The notes under the pieces: model-generated
Database searches by the model: none
Told to the model about the DNA's origin: nothing
The model's input: the letters and a program-made list of their open reading frames with translations, nothing else
Part shown: one piece after another, positions 36,575-44,426 of the stretch
Layout: each line of letters begins with the position of its first letter
Position numbering within the stretch: the stretch's first letter is position 1
Source: Phyllobacterium bourgognense
GTDB taxonomy: Bacteria; Pseudomonadota; Alphaproteobacteria; Rhizobiales; Rhizobiaceae
Direction of reading: 5' to 3'
Assembly (NCBI RefSeq): GCF_003337575.1
Contig: NZ_QPJM01000003.1
Location: forward strand, 310,001-374,000
Length of the DNA: 64,000 bases
Program-made: the position numbers and the translations under genes

Positions 36575-36996
36575 TGACCATGACTGACAAAGTCGAGACA
36601 CTGGAAAAAGCTGAGACACCAGTCGTTGAACCCGGTTCTGCAAAGGCCGAGGTCGAGACCGCGCCTGTGTCGGCTATTCCGGCAGATGAGCTCGCGCGGA
36701 TGACCGATGATGTCATCGGTGCCTTGAAAACCGTATATGACCCGGAAATTCCCGCCGATATCTACGAGCTCGGTCTGGTCTACAAGATCGATATCGAGGA
36801 CGACCGCTCGGTCAAGATCGAAATGACACTGACGGCACCTGGCTGCCCGGTTGCCGGCGAAATGCCTGGCTGGGTGCAGGATGCAGTCAGCGCCGTAGAA
36901 GGCGTGAGCTTTGTCGATGTCACCATGACATTCGATCCACCCTGGACGCCTGATCGCATGTCGGAAGAGGCGCAAGTCGCGGTGGGCTGGTATTAG
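36574..36996 (+). CDS. sufT: SufT-like DUF59/MIP18 protein
   Basis: A 140-residue protein with a variable acidic N-terminus (about 45 residues, Glu/Ala/Pro rich) and a DUF59 domain: DVIGALKTVYDPEIPADIYELGLVY-type start, here YDPEIPADIYELGLVYKI, and LTAPGCPVAGEMP with the conserved cysteine, then VTMTFDPPWTPDRMS. SufT proteins help mature Fe-S proteins. Start codons GTG 36571, ATG 36574 and ATG 36580 are all possible; the first two overlap the sufS stop. Confidence 0.92.
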   Translation: MTMTDKVETLEKAETPVVEPGSAKAEVETAPVSAIPADELARMTDDVIGALKTVYDPEIPADIYELGLVYKIDIEDDRSVKIEMTLTAPGCPVAGEMPGWVQDAVSAVEGVSFVDVTMTFDPPWTPDRMSEEAQVAVGWY

Positions 36997-37066
36997 GGTG
37001 GGTTGATATTCGCGCCCTGACGATCTGCAAACGGCATTTTTCTGCGATCCTCAAGCAGCTTTTGTT

Positions 37067-37639
37067 CTAAGGCGCCTCGCAGCCTTCCGGCACACTCTGT
37101 TCGAATGGTTGATCTGATTTCTGCAGTGTTCCGTCCAATATAGAGAGCGGGACGTAGGGAACGCCCTGGATCGCCGGGTTTGCCAATCTTAGACGATAAC
37201 AGCCGTTGAACACCGTCACGCTGCCATCCTTGCCCTCGGATTTAATCGCCATCGGCTGGCTCCAATAGGCGGAACCCGCTGCGCCTTCGCCGACAGCCTT
37301 GCCGAACAGCACGCTGACCGTTGCGGTGGTTTCATACCCCGCCTGAAATTGCGGGAATGGTTGTGGCGGGCTGTCCGAAGCATAATAGCTGTATGCGCGA
37401 GCATATTCTTGCCGGTTGATGGCATTGTAGTACGACTTGATCAGGGCCTCGGGATTGCTCCGGTCATCAAGATATTCCGGGGGCGTCTGCGTTGCGGTTG
37501 CCGCCTGTTCCTTCGGTACCGGCGTTTCGGCAGGTGCAGGTGTGGTCGCTTCAGGCTGTTTCGCTTCCTGCGCGAACCCTGGTACGATATGCAGCGATAA
37601 CACTGCTGCGCTGCAAACAACGAGATGGCGATAATTCAT
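37067..37639 (-). CDS. Secreted protein of unknown function
   Basis: A 190-residue protein with a signal peptide (YRHLVVCSAAVLSLHIVPGFAQ, core LSLHIVPGFAQ), a Pro/Ala/Thr/Glu-rich linker of about 30 residues, and a C-terminal domain containing SNPEALIKSYYNAINRQEYARAYSYY, cut here to YYNAINRQEYARAY, like the helix of NTF2-type folds. It has two cysteines (NGCYRL and EGCEAP) that could pair. It is on the minus strand and interrupts the suf run between sufT and sufA. It is probably periplasmic; no function is assigned. Confidence 0.7.
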   Translation of the reverse strand: MNYRHLVVCSAAVLSLHIVPGFAQEAKQPEATTPAPAETPVPKEQAATATQTPPEYLDDRSNPEALIKSYYNAINRQEYARAYSYYASDSPPQPFPQFQAGYETTATVSVLFGKAVGEGAAGSAYWSQPMAIKSEGKDGSVTVFNGCYRLRLANPAIQGVPYVPLSILDGTLQKSDQPFEQSVPEGCEAP

Positions 37640-37767
37640 GCTTTCAGCCCTCTGCCAGTCATGTTTATCAGTCGATCACAGTTTGAACACTTGCAGTGAC
37701 GGTTGTGTAACACTAACTATGTTATTCGAGTGATCGTTCCACCGATCTCGAACAAGAGAGATGAGAA

Positions 37768-38142
37768 ATGGGTCGTTTTTCTGTCATGACGTTGACCGAC
37801 GCCGCCGCACAGCGCGTGAGCGAGATCGTGGCGACGCGCGAAAATGCGCTCGGCATTCGCGTCGGCATCAAGAAGGGCGGCTGCGCAGGCATGGAATATA
37901 TGATCGATCTCGTTACCGAAGCAAAAGCCGGTGATGATGTGGTCGAAAAAGACGGCTCGAAGGTTTTTGTCGCGCCGGAAGCTGTGCTCTACCTCCTGGG
38001 CACGCAGATGGATTTTGAAGTGACGAAGCTGCGCACGGGCTTCGTCTTCAACAATCCCAATCAGACTTCAGCCTGTGGTTGTGGAGAGTCTGTGGAATTG
38101 ACGCCGGTCAAGCCGGAAGCGCTGGCATCAGCCGCTTCCTGA
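37768..38142 (+). CDS. sufA: A-type Fe-S carrier protein SufA
   Basis: A 124-residue A-type carrier (SufA/IscA/ErpA). The three ligand cysteines are present: GGCAGMEY and the C-terminal ACGCGES. It receives clusters from SufBCD and passes them on. It is downstream of the suf genes but separated by the minus-strand secreted protein gene, and so has its own promoter in the 128-base divergent gap. AGAGATGAGAA precedes the ATG. Ends with a short Ala/Ser-rich extension. Confidence 0.93.
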   Translation: MGRFSVMTLTDAAAQRVSEIVATRENALGIRVGIKKGGCAGMEYMIDLVTEAKAGDDVVEKDGSKVFVAPEAVLYLLGTQMDFEVTKLRTGFVFNNPNQTSACGCGESVELTPVKPEALASAAS

Positions 38143-38152
38143 CCTTTTCGTC

Positions 38153-38473
38153 ATGGACAATGACGCAATTCAGGATTTGTTTTCAGGACTAGGGCCGGTC
38201 ACGATCAAACGCATGTTTGGCGGCAAGGGCATCTATTTCGAGGGCACGATTATCGCGCTCGAAGTCAGTGACGAAATTCTCTTGAAAGCAGATAAGGTCT
38301 CAGCGCCTGAATTTGAAGCAGCCAACTGCCGACAATGGACCTATGCGCGCGAGGGCAAAAAGCCCGTCGGTATGCCCTATTGGTCTGTCCCGGCAGAGGC
38401 TTTCGATGACCCCGACATCATGACCGAATGGGCAAAACGGGCGTACGAAGCGTCACTGCGTGTCGCCAAATAA
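38153..38473 (+). CDS. TfoX N-terminal domain protein
   Basis: A 106-residue protein made of one TfoX/Sxy N-terminal domain: IQDLFSGLGPVTIKRMFGGKGIYFEG and PVGMPYWSVPAEAFDDPDIMTEW, here marked by RMFGGKGIYFEG and PYWSVP. In gammaproteobacteria Sxy controls competence, but stand-alone alphaproteobacterial copies have no known role. It starts 10 bases after sufA and is probably co-transcribed with it. Confidence 0.88.
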   Translation: MDNDAIQDLFSGLGPVTIKRMFGGKGIYFEGTIIALEVSDEILLKADKVSAPEFEAANCRQWTYAREGKKPVGMPYWSVPAEAFDDPDIMTEWAKRAYEASLRVAK

Positions 38474-38496
38474 CGCTCGCGCCTTGCAATAAAAAT

Positions 38497-40008
38497 TCAG
38501 ACCTTGGTGTCAATCAGCATGAATGCCGGGATTTCATCGCCGAAGCCAATCGGTGCCGAACCCATGTCATCGCGGTCGCGTCGGTGATCACGGCGCGGCT
38601 CGGTATGCGGAACGCGGGCACGACGCTGCTCGTTTTCCGCTTTGATCGCGGCTTTTTGCGGCTTCTCAGCGGTACGAATGATCGGTTGATCATCGATCAT
38701 GGGCTGCGCATCAACCTCTTTGGCCTTTTCTGCCGCCGCGATGATGTCGATTTCGGATTGGGGGCGTTCGCGTTCACGGCCCTCATTGCGTTGCCGGCGC
38801 TTTGGCGCGCTCTTGTCGCGACTATTGCGGCCACGGCGCGGCGCTTCATCCGGCTCAGTCGAAACAGGCAGAGTCGACAGATCACCGTCGTACCAGTTAA
38901 TATCCTCGCCGATCAGCTTTTCGATCGAAGCGAGGTATTTCACGTCTGACTGCGTCACCAGCGTAAAAGCCTTGCCGGAGCGTCCCGCGCGGCCGGTACG
39001 GCCAATACGATGGACGTAATCTTCGGAATGGATCGGCACGTCGAAGTTAAACACGTGGCTGACATCTGGAATGTCCAGCCCGCGCGCGGCGACGTCGGAC
39101 GCAACGAGAATCTTCAACTTGTTGTCCTTGAAGTTCGCCAGCATTGTCGTACGCGCACGCTGATCCATATCGCCATGCAAGGCGCCGGCATCAAATTCGT
39201 GCTTCACCAGCGAGCGGAAAAGCTCGGACACATCCTTCTTGCGATTACAGAAGATGATTGCGTTCTTCAGTCCGTCGGCTTCGGCGCGGATGAGATCGCG
39301 CAGCACAGCGCGCTTCTCCCAATCCTTCTTGCCTGACTTGACCAGTTGCTGCTCTACGGTTTTCGCCGTCGTCGCTGCCTTGGCAACTTCGATGCGAACA
39401 GGAGAGTGCAGGAATTGTTCCGTCAGTTTGGTGATTTCCGGCGGCATGGTCGCCGAGAAAAACAGCGTCTGGCGCGTAAAGGGGATCAACTTGCAGATGC
39501 GTTCAATATCGGGAATGAAACCCATGTCGAGCATGCGGTCGGCTTCGTCGATGACGAGAATGTCGACGGCGCTCAAAAGCAGCTTGCCGCGTTCGAAATG
39601 ATCGAGCAGCCGTCCGGGCGTTGCGATCAACACATCAGCGCCGCGTTCAAGCTTGCGCAACTGGTCGTCGAAGGAAACACCGCCGATCAGGAGCGCAACG
39701 TTAAGGCGATGGTTCTTGCCATACTTGACGAAGTTTTCTTCAACCTGCGCTGCGAGTTCGCGCGTCGGTTCAAGGATGAGTGTGCGTGGCATGCGAGCGC
39801 GTGCGCGGCCCTGTTCAAGCAGCGTCAGCATCGGTAGAACGAAAGAGGCGGTCTTGCCGGTTCCGGTCTGGGCGATGCCAAGAACGTCCTTGCGCTGCAG
39901 CGCATGCGGGATCGCGCCAAGCTGGATCGGTGTTGGTATTGTATATCCTGCTGCTTCTACAGCATCGAGCACTTTCGGCGAAAGGCCCAGGTCAGCAAAG
40001 GTGGTCAA
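38497..40008 (-). CDS. DEAD-box RNA helicase, RhlE-like
   Basis: A 503-residue ATP-dependent RNA helicase. All core motifs are visible: Q motif (YTIPTPIQ), Walker A AQTGTGKT, PTRELAAQV, TPGRLLDH, DEAD in VIDEADRMLD, SAT, and the C-terminal helicase motifs VASDVAARGLD and HRIGRTGRAGRSG. After residue 370 comes a basic, arginine-rich tail typical of cold-shock and ribosome-assembly helicases. The first residues MTTFADLGLSPKVL fit the RhlE group. It converges on the tfoX-like gene. Confidence 0.92.
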   Translation of the reverse strand: MTTFADLGLSPKVLDAVEAAGYTIPTPIQLGAIPHALQRKDVLGIAQTGTGKTASFVLPMLTLLEQGRARARMPRTLILEPTRELAAQVEENFVKYGKNHRLNVALLIGGVSFDDQLRKLERGADVLIATPGRLLDHFERGKLLLSAVDILVIDEADRMLDMGFIPDIERICKLIPFTRQTLFFSATMPPEITKLTEQFLHSPVRIEVAKAATTAKTVEQQLVKSGKKDWEKRAVLRDLIRAEADGLKNAIIFCNRKKDVSELFRSLVKHEFDAGALHGDMDQRARTTMLANFKDNKLKILVASDVAARGLDIPDVSHVFNFDVPIHSEDYVHRIGRTGRAGRSGKAFTLVTQSDVKYLASIEKLIGEDINWYDGDLSTLPVSTEPDEAPRRGRNSRDKSAPKRRQRNEGRERERPQSEIDIIAAAEKAKEVDAQPMIDDQPIIRTAEKPQKAAIKAENEQRRARVPHTEPRRDHRRDRDDMGSAPIGFGDEIPAFMLIDTKV

Positions 40009-40213
40009 TGGAGATTTAACTTTCTATCTGCAGTCGGTGCTGCGCATGCCTGTTGTCGGCTAGGGCGTCATCTGCATCAAAGCATCAGGCACTCTCGATT
40101 TGCACAGCGTTTGCTGACAATGGCGTTACGGCGCATGCCAGCAAAAGTCAACTCTTGGATCAGCTCAGATTTAAGAGTTCGTTACAATTGTGCATCATTT
40201 TATTCTGATGTTG

Positions 40214-40987
40214 TCAATAAAGGAACTGTTCCTTGAGAATTCGTTCGTTCCAGGAATGGTTCTTGTCAAACAGAATGGTCGCCCTGAGTTGAGATGCTTC
40301 TTCAACTGTGACCGATAGAACGGATTTTACTTCCATATGATCGGCGACGGCATTTACCGGTCGTTTCTCGGGCTCGAGGATATCGAACCGCACTGTCACT
40401 TTGTTCGGCAGCAATGCACCGCGCCAGCGCCTTGGACGAAAAGCGGAAACCGGGGTGAGGGCAAGGAGCCGTGCATCGAGTGGCAGGATCGGTCCTTGCG
40501 CTGAAAGATTATATGCGGTCGAGCCGGCAGGCGTTGCGACCATGACGCCGTCGCAGATCAGTTCTTCCAGCCGCACCTTGTCATCAACGCTGATCCTGAT
40601 CTTGGCAGCCTGGTATGACTGTCGCAACAATGAGACTTCATTCAACGCAAATGCCGTGAACGTACCGTCTTCGGCGGACTCCGTTACCATCTTCAATGGC
40701 CGGATTGTCTCCGACTGCGCGGCTTCTACTCGTTCCTTCAACGCGGTGTCGCTGAACTCGTTCATCAGGAAGCCGACCGACCCACGGTTCATCCCATAGA
40801 TCATTTTGCCCTGGTTCATGTAGTTCTGCAGTGTCTGCAGCATGAAGCCATCGCCGCCAAGTGCAATGATGACATCGGCATCCTTGGCCTCGGCCTGCCC
40901 ATAAATCTTTGTGAGATCGTGTAGCGCCTCATCGGAATCCGGCGTACCGGAGGAAAGAAAAGCAAATGTTTCGATTTTCCGGTTCAT
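40214..40987 (-). CDS. nadK: NAD kinase
   Basis: A 257-residue ATP-NAD kinase producing NADP. The GGDG motif is in IIALGGDGFMLQT, the NE/D motif in ALNEVSLL, and the substrate loop in DGVMVATPAGSTAYNLSA. Family length is matched from the ATG at 40985-40987 (AGGCAG upstream); the frame is open further but that part is not conserved-looking. It stands alone on the minus strand. Confidence 0.95.
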   Translation of the reverse strand: MNRKIETFAFLSSGTPDSDEALHDLTKIYGQAEAKDADVIIALGGDGFMLQTLQNYMNQGKMIYGMNRGSVGFLMNEFSDTALKERVEAAQSETIRPLKMVTESAEDGTFTAFALNEVSLLRQSYQAAKIRISVDDKVRLEELICDGVMVATPAGSTAYNLSAQGPILPLDARLLALTPVSAFRPRRWRGALLPNKVTVRFDILEPEKRPVNAVADHMEVKSVLSVTVEEASQLRATILFDKNHSWNERILKEQFLY

Positions 40988-41174
40988 GGCTGCCTGCTTA
41001 TCCGAACGATTGGCAACGTGCCTAACACGCCGGAAGCAATCTGGCAAAAAGACCATGAAGTATTCTGGAGACGGCAGCGCTACAGGACGACATCGAAGGA
41101 TGCTGTTACAAGCCAATGAGGCGGCAGGTGATCGCCGCCAATGGATGAATCGTTAACATGCTGCGAAAGCGTGG

Positions 41175-41405
41175 CTAAGCCGCTGCAGCCAGATAAAATC
41201 GCTGATACAGCTCCCGCTCAAGTTCCTCGAGATCCGTATTCACCAGTGTCCGGCCATCGCTGTGCAGCAAGTACACCGCACCACTCTTCTCGATGCAACA
41301 AAGTCCATCGGCGTAGACAAAGCCCTCGCCTTCACACAAACCTTTCGCATGGAGATCGTCACTATAGTCACGCGAACCTTGAAACTCCTCGAAGCTCATG
41401 GTCAT
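41175..41405 (-). CDS. Small hypothetical protein
   Basis: A 76-residue acidic protein starting MTMSFEEFQGSRDYSDDL. It contains the segments GEGFVYADGLCCIEKSGAVYLL and LEELERELYQRFY with an alternating beta then helix character. A GGAAGGA sequence lies about ten bases before the ATG. No family is recognised. The ATG at 41399 is an alternative start. Confidence 0.5.
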   Translation of the reverse strand: MTMSFEEFQGSRDYSDDLHAKGLCEGEGFVYADGLCCIEKSGAVYLLHSDGRTLVNTDLEELERELYQRFYLAAAA

Positions 41406-41586
41406 TTCTTCAATCCTTCCAGCCGCAGTTGTCGCGTCATTTCAGGATTTGACCTGATTCGGCCGTCCGAAATCAACCCATAGTGGGTAGGGGAGGCGGA
41501 TAACCACTATATTTTTGCAAGTGTCGGAGATTTTTTGTGCGCGCGCAGTATCACTTTCGTCCAAACGGCTTATGGCGACCGTCCGG

Positions 41587-41617
41587 CAAGTTGCAGCATT
41601 AGGATTAATGCAACTTG
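41587..41617. other. Hairpin upstream of the tandem small-RNA candidates
   Basis: CAAGTTGCAGCATTA and TAATGCAACTTG form a 12-base inverted repeat with a 3-base bulge and a short loop. The string TGCAGCATT recurs in the perfect dyad CAATGCAGCATTG at 41651-41663, within the candidate promoter of the first small RNA, so the two could be related protein-binding sites. Confidence 0.35.
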
Positions 41618-41640
41618 AGATAGGGAGTTGCTTTGTCACA

Positions 41641-41669
41641 CATACGTTCTCAATGCAGCATTGTATTAT
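41641..41669 (+). promoter_or_regulatory. Candidate promoter of small RNA 1
   Basis: CATACG at 41641-41646 and TATTAT at 41664-41669 are separated by exactly 17 bases. The same arrangement, including the preceding ACA, recurs before small RNA 2 (41853-41881). The -35 part is far from the sigma-70 consensus, so it may need an activator. Confidence 0.4.
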
Positions 41670-41675
41670 TCCTCC

Positions 41676-41790
41676 GGTCGATCGGGAGGACTCGCAAGTC
41701 GGGCCACTGATCGGCCGGACTGGGAGGAGATAGAGATCTACGAACGCACAGCATCCCCCCGCCATGCGTTTGTCTCTCTCCTCCCTTTTT
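41676..41790 (+). ncRNA. Candidate small RNA 1 of a tandem pair
   Basis: About 115 nt. It begins about 7 bases after the TATTAT box and ends with a hairpin whose arms are GGGAGGAGA (41722-41730) and its near complement ending CTCCTCCC (41778-41785), followed by TTTTT. Upstream in the transcript are GGCC-ACTGATC-GGCC and other short stems. No coding potential is evident. The architecture is repeated in the next unit. Anti-Shine-Dalgarno CUCCUCCC segments are a mark of alphaproteobacterial trans-acting RNAs (alpha-r14/cuckoo and AbcR-like); family membership is not established. The 5' end is approximate. Confidence 0.4.
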
Positions 41791-41852
41791 CCTCTGAGAA
41801 GGCCGTCCAGGAGGCGGAAATACGCCTTTCGGTGGATAGCCTTAGGGCTACA

Positions 41853-41881
41853 CATACGGCGACCCGCAACGGGTGTATTCT
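41853..41881 (+). promoter_or_regulatory. Candidate promoter of small RNA 2
   Basis: CATACG at 41853-41858 and TATTCT at 41876-41881 with a 17-base spacer, matching the layout before small RNA 1. The shared upstream string is ACACATACG. Confidence 0.4.
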
Positions 41882-41887
41882 CGGCGG

Positions 41888-41987
41888 ACTGACCGACCTT
41901 TCGACCTCGATTGCACCCCGATTTAACGGTCAGCCTAGCTGGGAGGAGAAGAGGCGCAAACGTTACGTCTTTTTCCTCCCGATTTTT
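41888..41987 (+). ncRNA. Candidate small RNA 2 of a tandem pair
   Basis: About 100 nt. CTGACCG and CGGTCAG form a perfect 7-base stem around a 30-base loop (41888-41934), followed by a terminator-like hairpin with arms GGGAGGA (41941-41947) and TTCCTCCC (41973-41980) and then GATTTTTG. The promoter-to-hairpin layout repeats that of unit 1, about 210 bases upstream. The transcript converges on the hypothetical gene at 42028-42423. Strand is chosen from the T runs, which follow the hairpins only on the plus strand. Confidence 0.4.
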
Positions 41988-42027
41988 GCAGAAGCACCAT
42001 ATGGCGGGTCTCGTCTGCAGCGCGTGG

Positions 42028-42423
42028 CTAGTGGTTCCTGCTCACGTTCAGAAAGATTGTCGCGATGTTCGCCAGATGGCCATCACCGCCTTCCCGGTAC
42101 GCCTGACCGCCCGCTGCCGCTATCGCATCGAACAGACGGTTTCCTTCTTGCGTTGCTTTGGAGATTTCGTCGAAGACCTGCTGGCTATTTTTCCTGTCGA
42201 CAAACTTGGTGTTCACGTAAGCAGCCAGAAGCCGCTTCCGCCGCTCGATGTCATCGGTCATCGCGCCGTAAAAACCCCAGACAAACCATGTTTCTCCAGT
42301 TTGCATATCAGCATCGCTGATTTGATTGCGCTGCCAGTCGGGAAGCTTGGCGCGCTGTGCATCGGCTGTCGTGCTAGCCAGCTCGTAAGCTTCGCTGTCG
42401 GTCTTGCTGCTTGCGGGTGTCAT
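42028..42423 (-). CDS. Hypothetical protein
   Basis: A 131-residue soluble protein, mostly helical by composition, with the marked segments WQRNQISDADMQTGETWFVWGFYGAM and DDIERRKRLLAAYVNTKF, here noted as GETWFVWGFYG. The ATG at 42421-42423 has GGAGG six bases upstream, better than the TTG at 42435. No family is recognised. It is separated by 125 bases from the ABC ATPase gene on the same strand. Confidence 0.55.
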   Translation of the reverse strand: MTPASSKTDSEAYELASTTADAQRAKLPDWQRNQISDADMQTGETWFVWGFYGAMTDDIERRKRLLAAYVNTKFVDRKNSQQVFDEISKATQEGNRLFDAIAAAGGQAYREGGDGHLANIATIFLNVSRNH

Positions 42424-42547
42424 GGCAACCTCCAATAGCCAATCGGCTGGTCCGAAACATCATAGCAACATGGACCGGCCGGCGACAACCTTACCGCTTG
42501 AGGGCGATGATACGGACCAGAAAGTGCGGTCGGCAACATAGCGTATT

Positions 42548-43630
42548 TCAATTGATCCGCTGGCCACTATCGGTGTCGAAGAGGTGAGCGTTGGCAATAT
42601 CACCCTTTACCGACAGCCGCTCGCCGACCCGGATTTCAGCTGACCTTGGGAATTCGATGGTGACAAGTTTCTCGGTTCCGGCATCGAGATAACCGAAGGT
42701 CTGGCTGCCAAGCCGTTCGACCACCGCCAATTCGCCGCTGAACCACCTCTCGGTGGCGTCGCAGACGGTGAGGTCTTCTGGACGGATACCGAAGGTAACC
42801 GTCTTTGCTGCCACGGCCGGGCCGTCCCCAGTACGCATAGCGACCTTGCCTGCCGGCAATTGCAGAACGAAATTGTTCGGGGTGGATTCAACGACATTCA
42901 CCTGCAAGGTATTCATGGTCGGACTGCCGATGAAACGAGCCACGAAGAGACTTGCCGGCTTGCGGTAGAGGTCAAGCGGATGCCCGATCTGTTCGACGTT
43001 ACCCGCGTTCATAACGACAATCCGATCAGCGAGCGTCATAGCTTCCACTTGATCGTGCGTGACGTAGACGGTCGTCGCCTGCATGCGGCGGTGCAGCTTG
43101 GCAATTTCAAGGCGCATCTCGACGCGAAGTGCGGCATCGAGATTCGACAGCGGTTCGTCGAAAAGGAATGCCTTCGGTCGGCGAACGATGGCGCGGCCCA
43201 TCGCAACACGCTGGCGCTGGCCGCCCGAAAGTTGTGCCGGTCGACGCTCAAGATAATCCTGAAGCTTGAGGATATCGGCTGCGCCTGTCACGCGCGTGTC
43301 TATTTCATTGGTGGTCTCGCCGCGCATTTTCAGGCCAAACGCCATGTTTTCTTCAACGCTCATATGGGGGTAGAGCGCATAATCCTGGAAGACCATGGCA
43401 ATGTCGCGATCGGAGGGCGGCAGGGCATTGACGACCTTGTCGCCAATCCTCAATTCACCCGCGCTGATTTCCTCCAGCCCGGCGATCATTCGGAGCAGGG
43501 TGGATTTCCCGCAACCGGACGGACCAACAAGAACGAGAAACTCGCCGCTCGCGACATCGATATTCACCCCGTGGATCACGGGAACTGTCCCGTAGAGTTT
43601 TCGGATCTGCTTCAGACTGATCGCTGTCAT
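42548..43630 (-). CDS. Sugar ABC transporter ATP-binding protein, MalK/UgpC type
   Basis: A 360-residue ATPase of the CUT1 (MalK/UgpC) group. Walker A is GPSGCGKST, signature LSGGQRQRV, Walker B AFLFDEPLSNLD, and the switch histidine is in VYVTHDQ; a C-terminal OB-fold regulatory domain (from about residue 235) follows. The ATG at 43628-43630 has GGAGGAA eight bases upstream. It is divergent from the gntR-led operon that encodes the binding protein and permeases, and shares its control region, so it most likely energises that importer. Confidence 0.93.
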   Translation of the reverse strand: MTAISLKQIRKLYGTVPVIHGVNIDVASGEFLVLVGPSGCGKSTLLRMIAGLEEISAGELRIGDKVVNALPPSDRDIAMVFQDYALYPHMSVEENMAFGLKMRGETTNEIDTRVTGAADILKLQDYLERRPAQLSGGQRQRVAMGRAIVRRPKAFLFDEPLSNLDAALRVEMRLEIAKLHRRMQATTVYVTHDQVEAMTLADRIVVMNAGNVEQIGHPLDLYRKPASLFVARFIGSPTMNTLQVNVVESTPNNFVLQLPAGKVAMRTGDGPAVAAKTVTFGIRPEDLTVCDATERWFSGELAVVERLGSQTFGYLDAGTEKLVTIEFPRSAEIRVGERLSVKGDIANAHLFDTDSGQRIN

Positions 43631-43666
43631 TTCGATTGTTCCTCCGCTTGATACGTTATTGACTTT

Positions 43667-43692
43667 CATTATCGATATCAATATCAATAATG
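43667..43692. promoter_or_regulatory. Imperfect palindrome between ABC ATPase and gntR, candidate operator
   Basis: A 26-base AT-rich dyad: CATTATCGATAT on the left mirrors ATATCAATAATG on the right, with mismatches at three pairs. It is 37 bases before both the ATPase start and the gntR start and so could control both directions. GntR proteins bind dyads of this size; binding is inferred. Confidence 0.45.
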
Positions 43693-43730
43693 ATAATTAG
43701 CGTCATCTGCAACCAAGAGGAGAGCTTGCA

Positions 43731-44426
43731 GTGCCCGACGACTCCATCACTCGCAGATCAAATCGCCCATCCTATAGTCCGCTTCCAGCAAAAGCGGCCG
43801 TGGCGTTCGATCAATTGAAGCGGGATATAATGCTGGGAGAGTTGCGCGCCGGCGAGCCGTTGACGGAGCTTGATCTGGCGGCGCGGTTTCAGTGCAGTCA
43901 GGGTACCATTCGCGAGGCCCTGCTGCAGTTGCAGGAAGAAGGATTGGTGCGACGCCAGGGGCACCGGGGCACCCAGGTGTCTGCCTGCACAGTCGATGAA
44001 GCCGTTGAAATGTTCCGCGTGCGCCAGCAGATCGAATGTAATGGCATCGTTCGCGCGCTGCGCCACAAGAGCCGGACTCTCGTTTCCGATCTTCAGGAAC
44101 TTGCCGACGATATGGCAGAGTCTGCAAACAGCGGCGACGAGCTCCAGCTGGCGGCGCTCGACCGGGATTTCCATCGGCGGATTTTTCGCGATGCCGACCT
44201 GCCGGCGCTCGATCCGATCCTGCACCGGTGCCTCGTTCACAACCATCGCTTCAAGATCTCAAGAAGTATCGGTTCCCGCGATCTGATGGCGACAGCACTA
44301 CGGCACCGCGTCATAATTGAAGCCATAGAGCAGGGCGATGTGGTCGCTGCAACGCAAGCCTTGCATCATCATATCGCGACGATCGTCGACTTCGGGCCGA
44401 CTGTGTTTCCGGACGCTGATCAATGA
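43731..44426 (+). CDS. GntR-family regulator (FCD/FadR subgroup)
   Basis: A 231-residue repressor-type regulator. The winged helix is clear: LGELRAGEPLTELDLAARF, CSQGTIREALLQLQEEGLV and the GHRGTQVS wing (about residues 35-85). The C-terminal FCD ligand domain has the metal-binding pattern DRDFHRRIF and later histidines (HRVIIEAI, HHHIATIV). GTG start with GGAGA upstream. It leads the sugar operon and overlaps the esterase gene by ATGA; it probably senses the transported compound or a product. Confidence 0.93.
   Translation: MPDDSITRRSNRPSYSPLPAKAAVAFDQLKRDIMLGELRAGEPLTELDLAARFQCSQGTIREALLQLQEEGLVRRQGHRGTQVSACTVDEAVEMFRVRQQIECNGIVRALRHKSRTLVSDLQELADDMAESANSGDELQLAALDRDFHRRIFRDADLPALDPILHRCLVHNHRFKISRSIGSRDLMATALRHRVIIEAIEQGDVVAATQALHHHIATIVDFGPTVFPDADQ

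Noticed and set aside
41480-41510. ATAGTGG/CCACTAT inverted repeat as a terminator
   Set aside because: The stem is only seven AT-rich pairs with a 17-base loop, too weak to call a terminator although a short T run follows.
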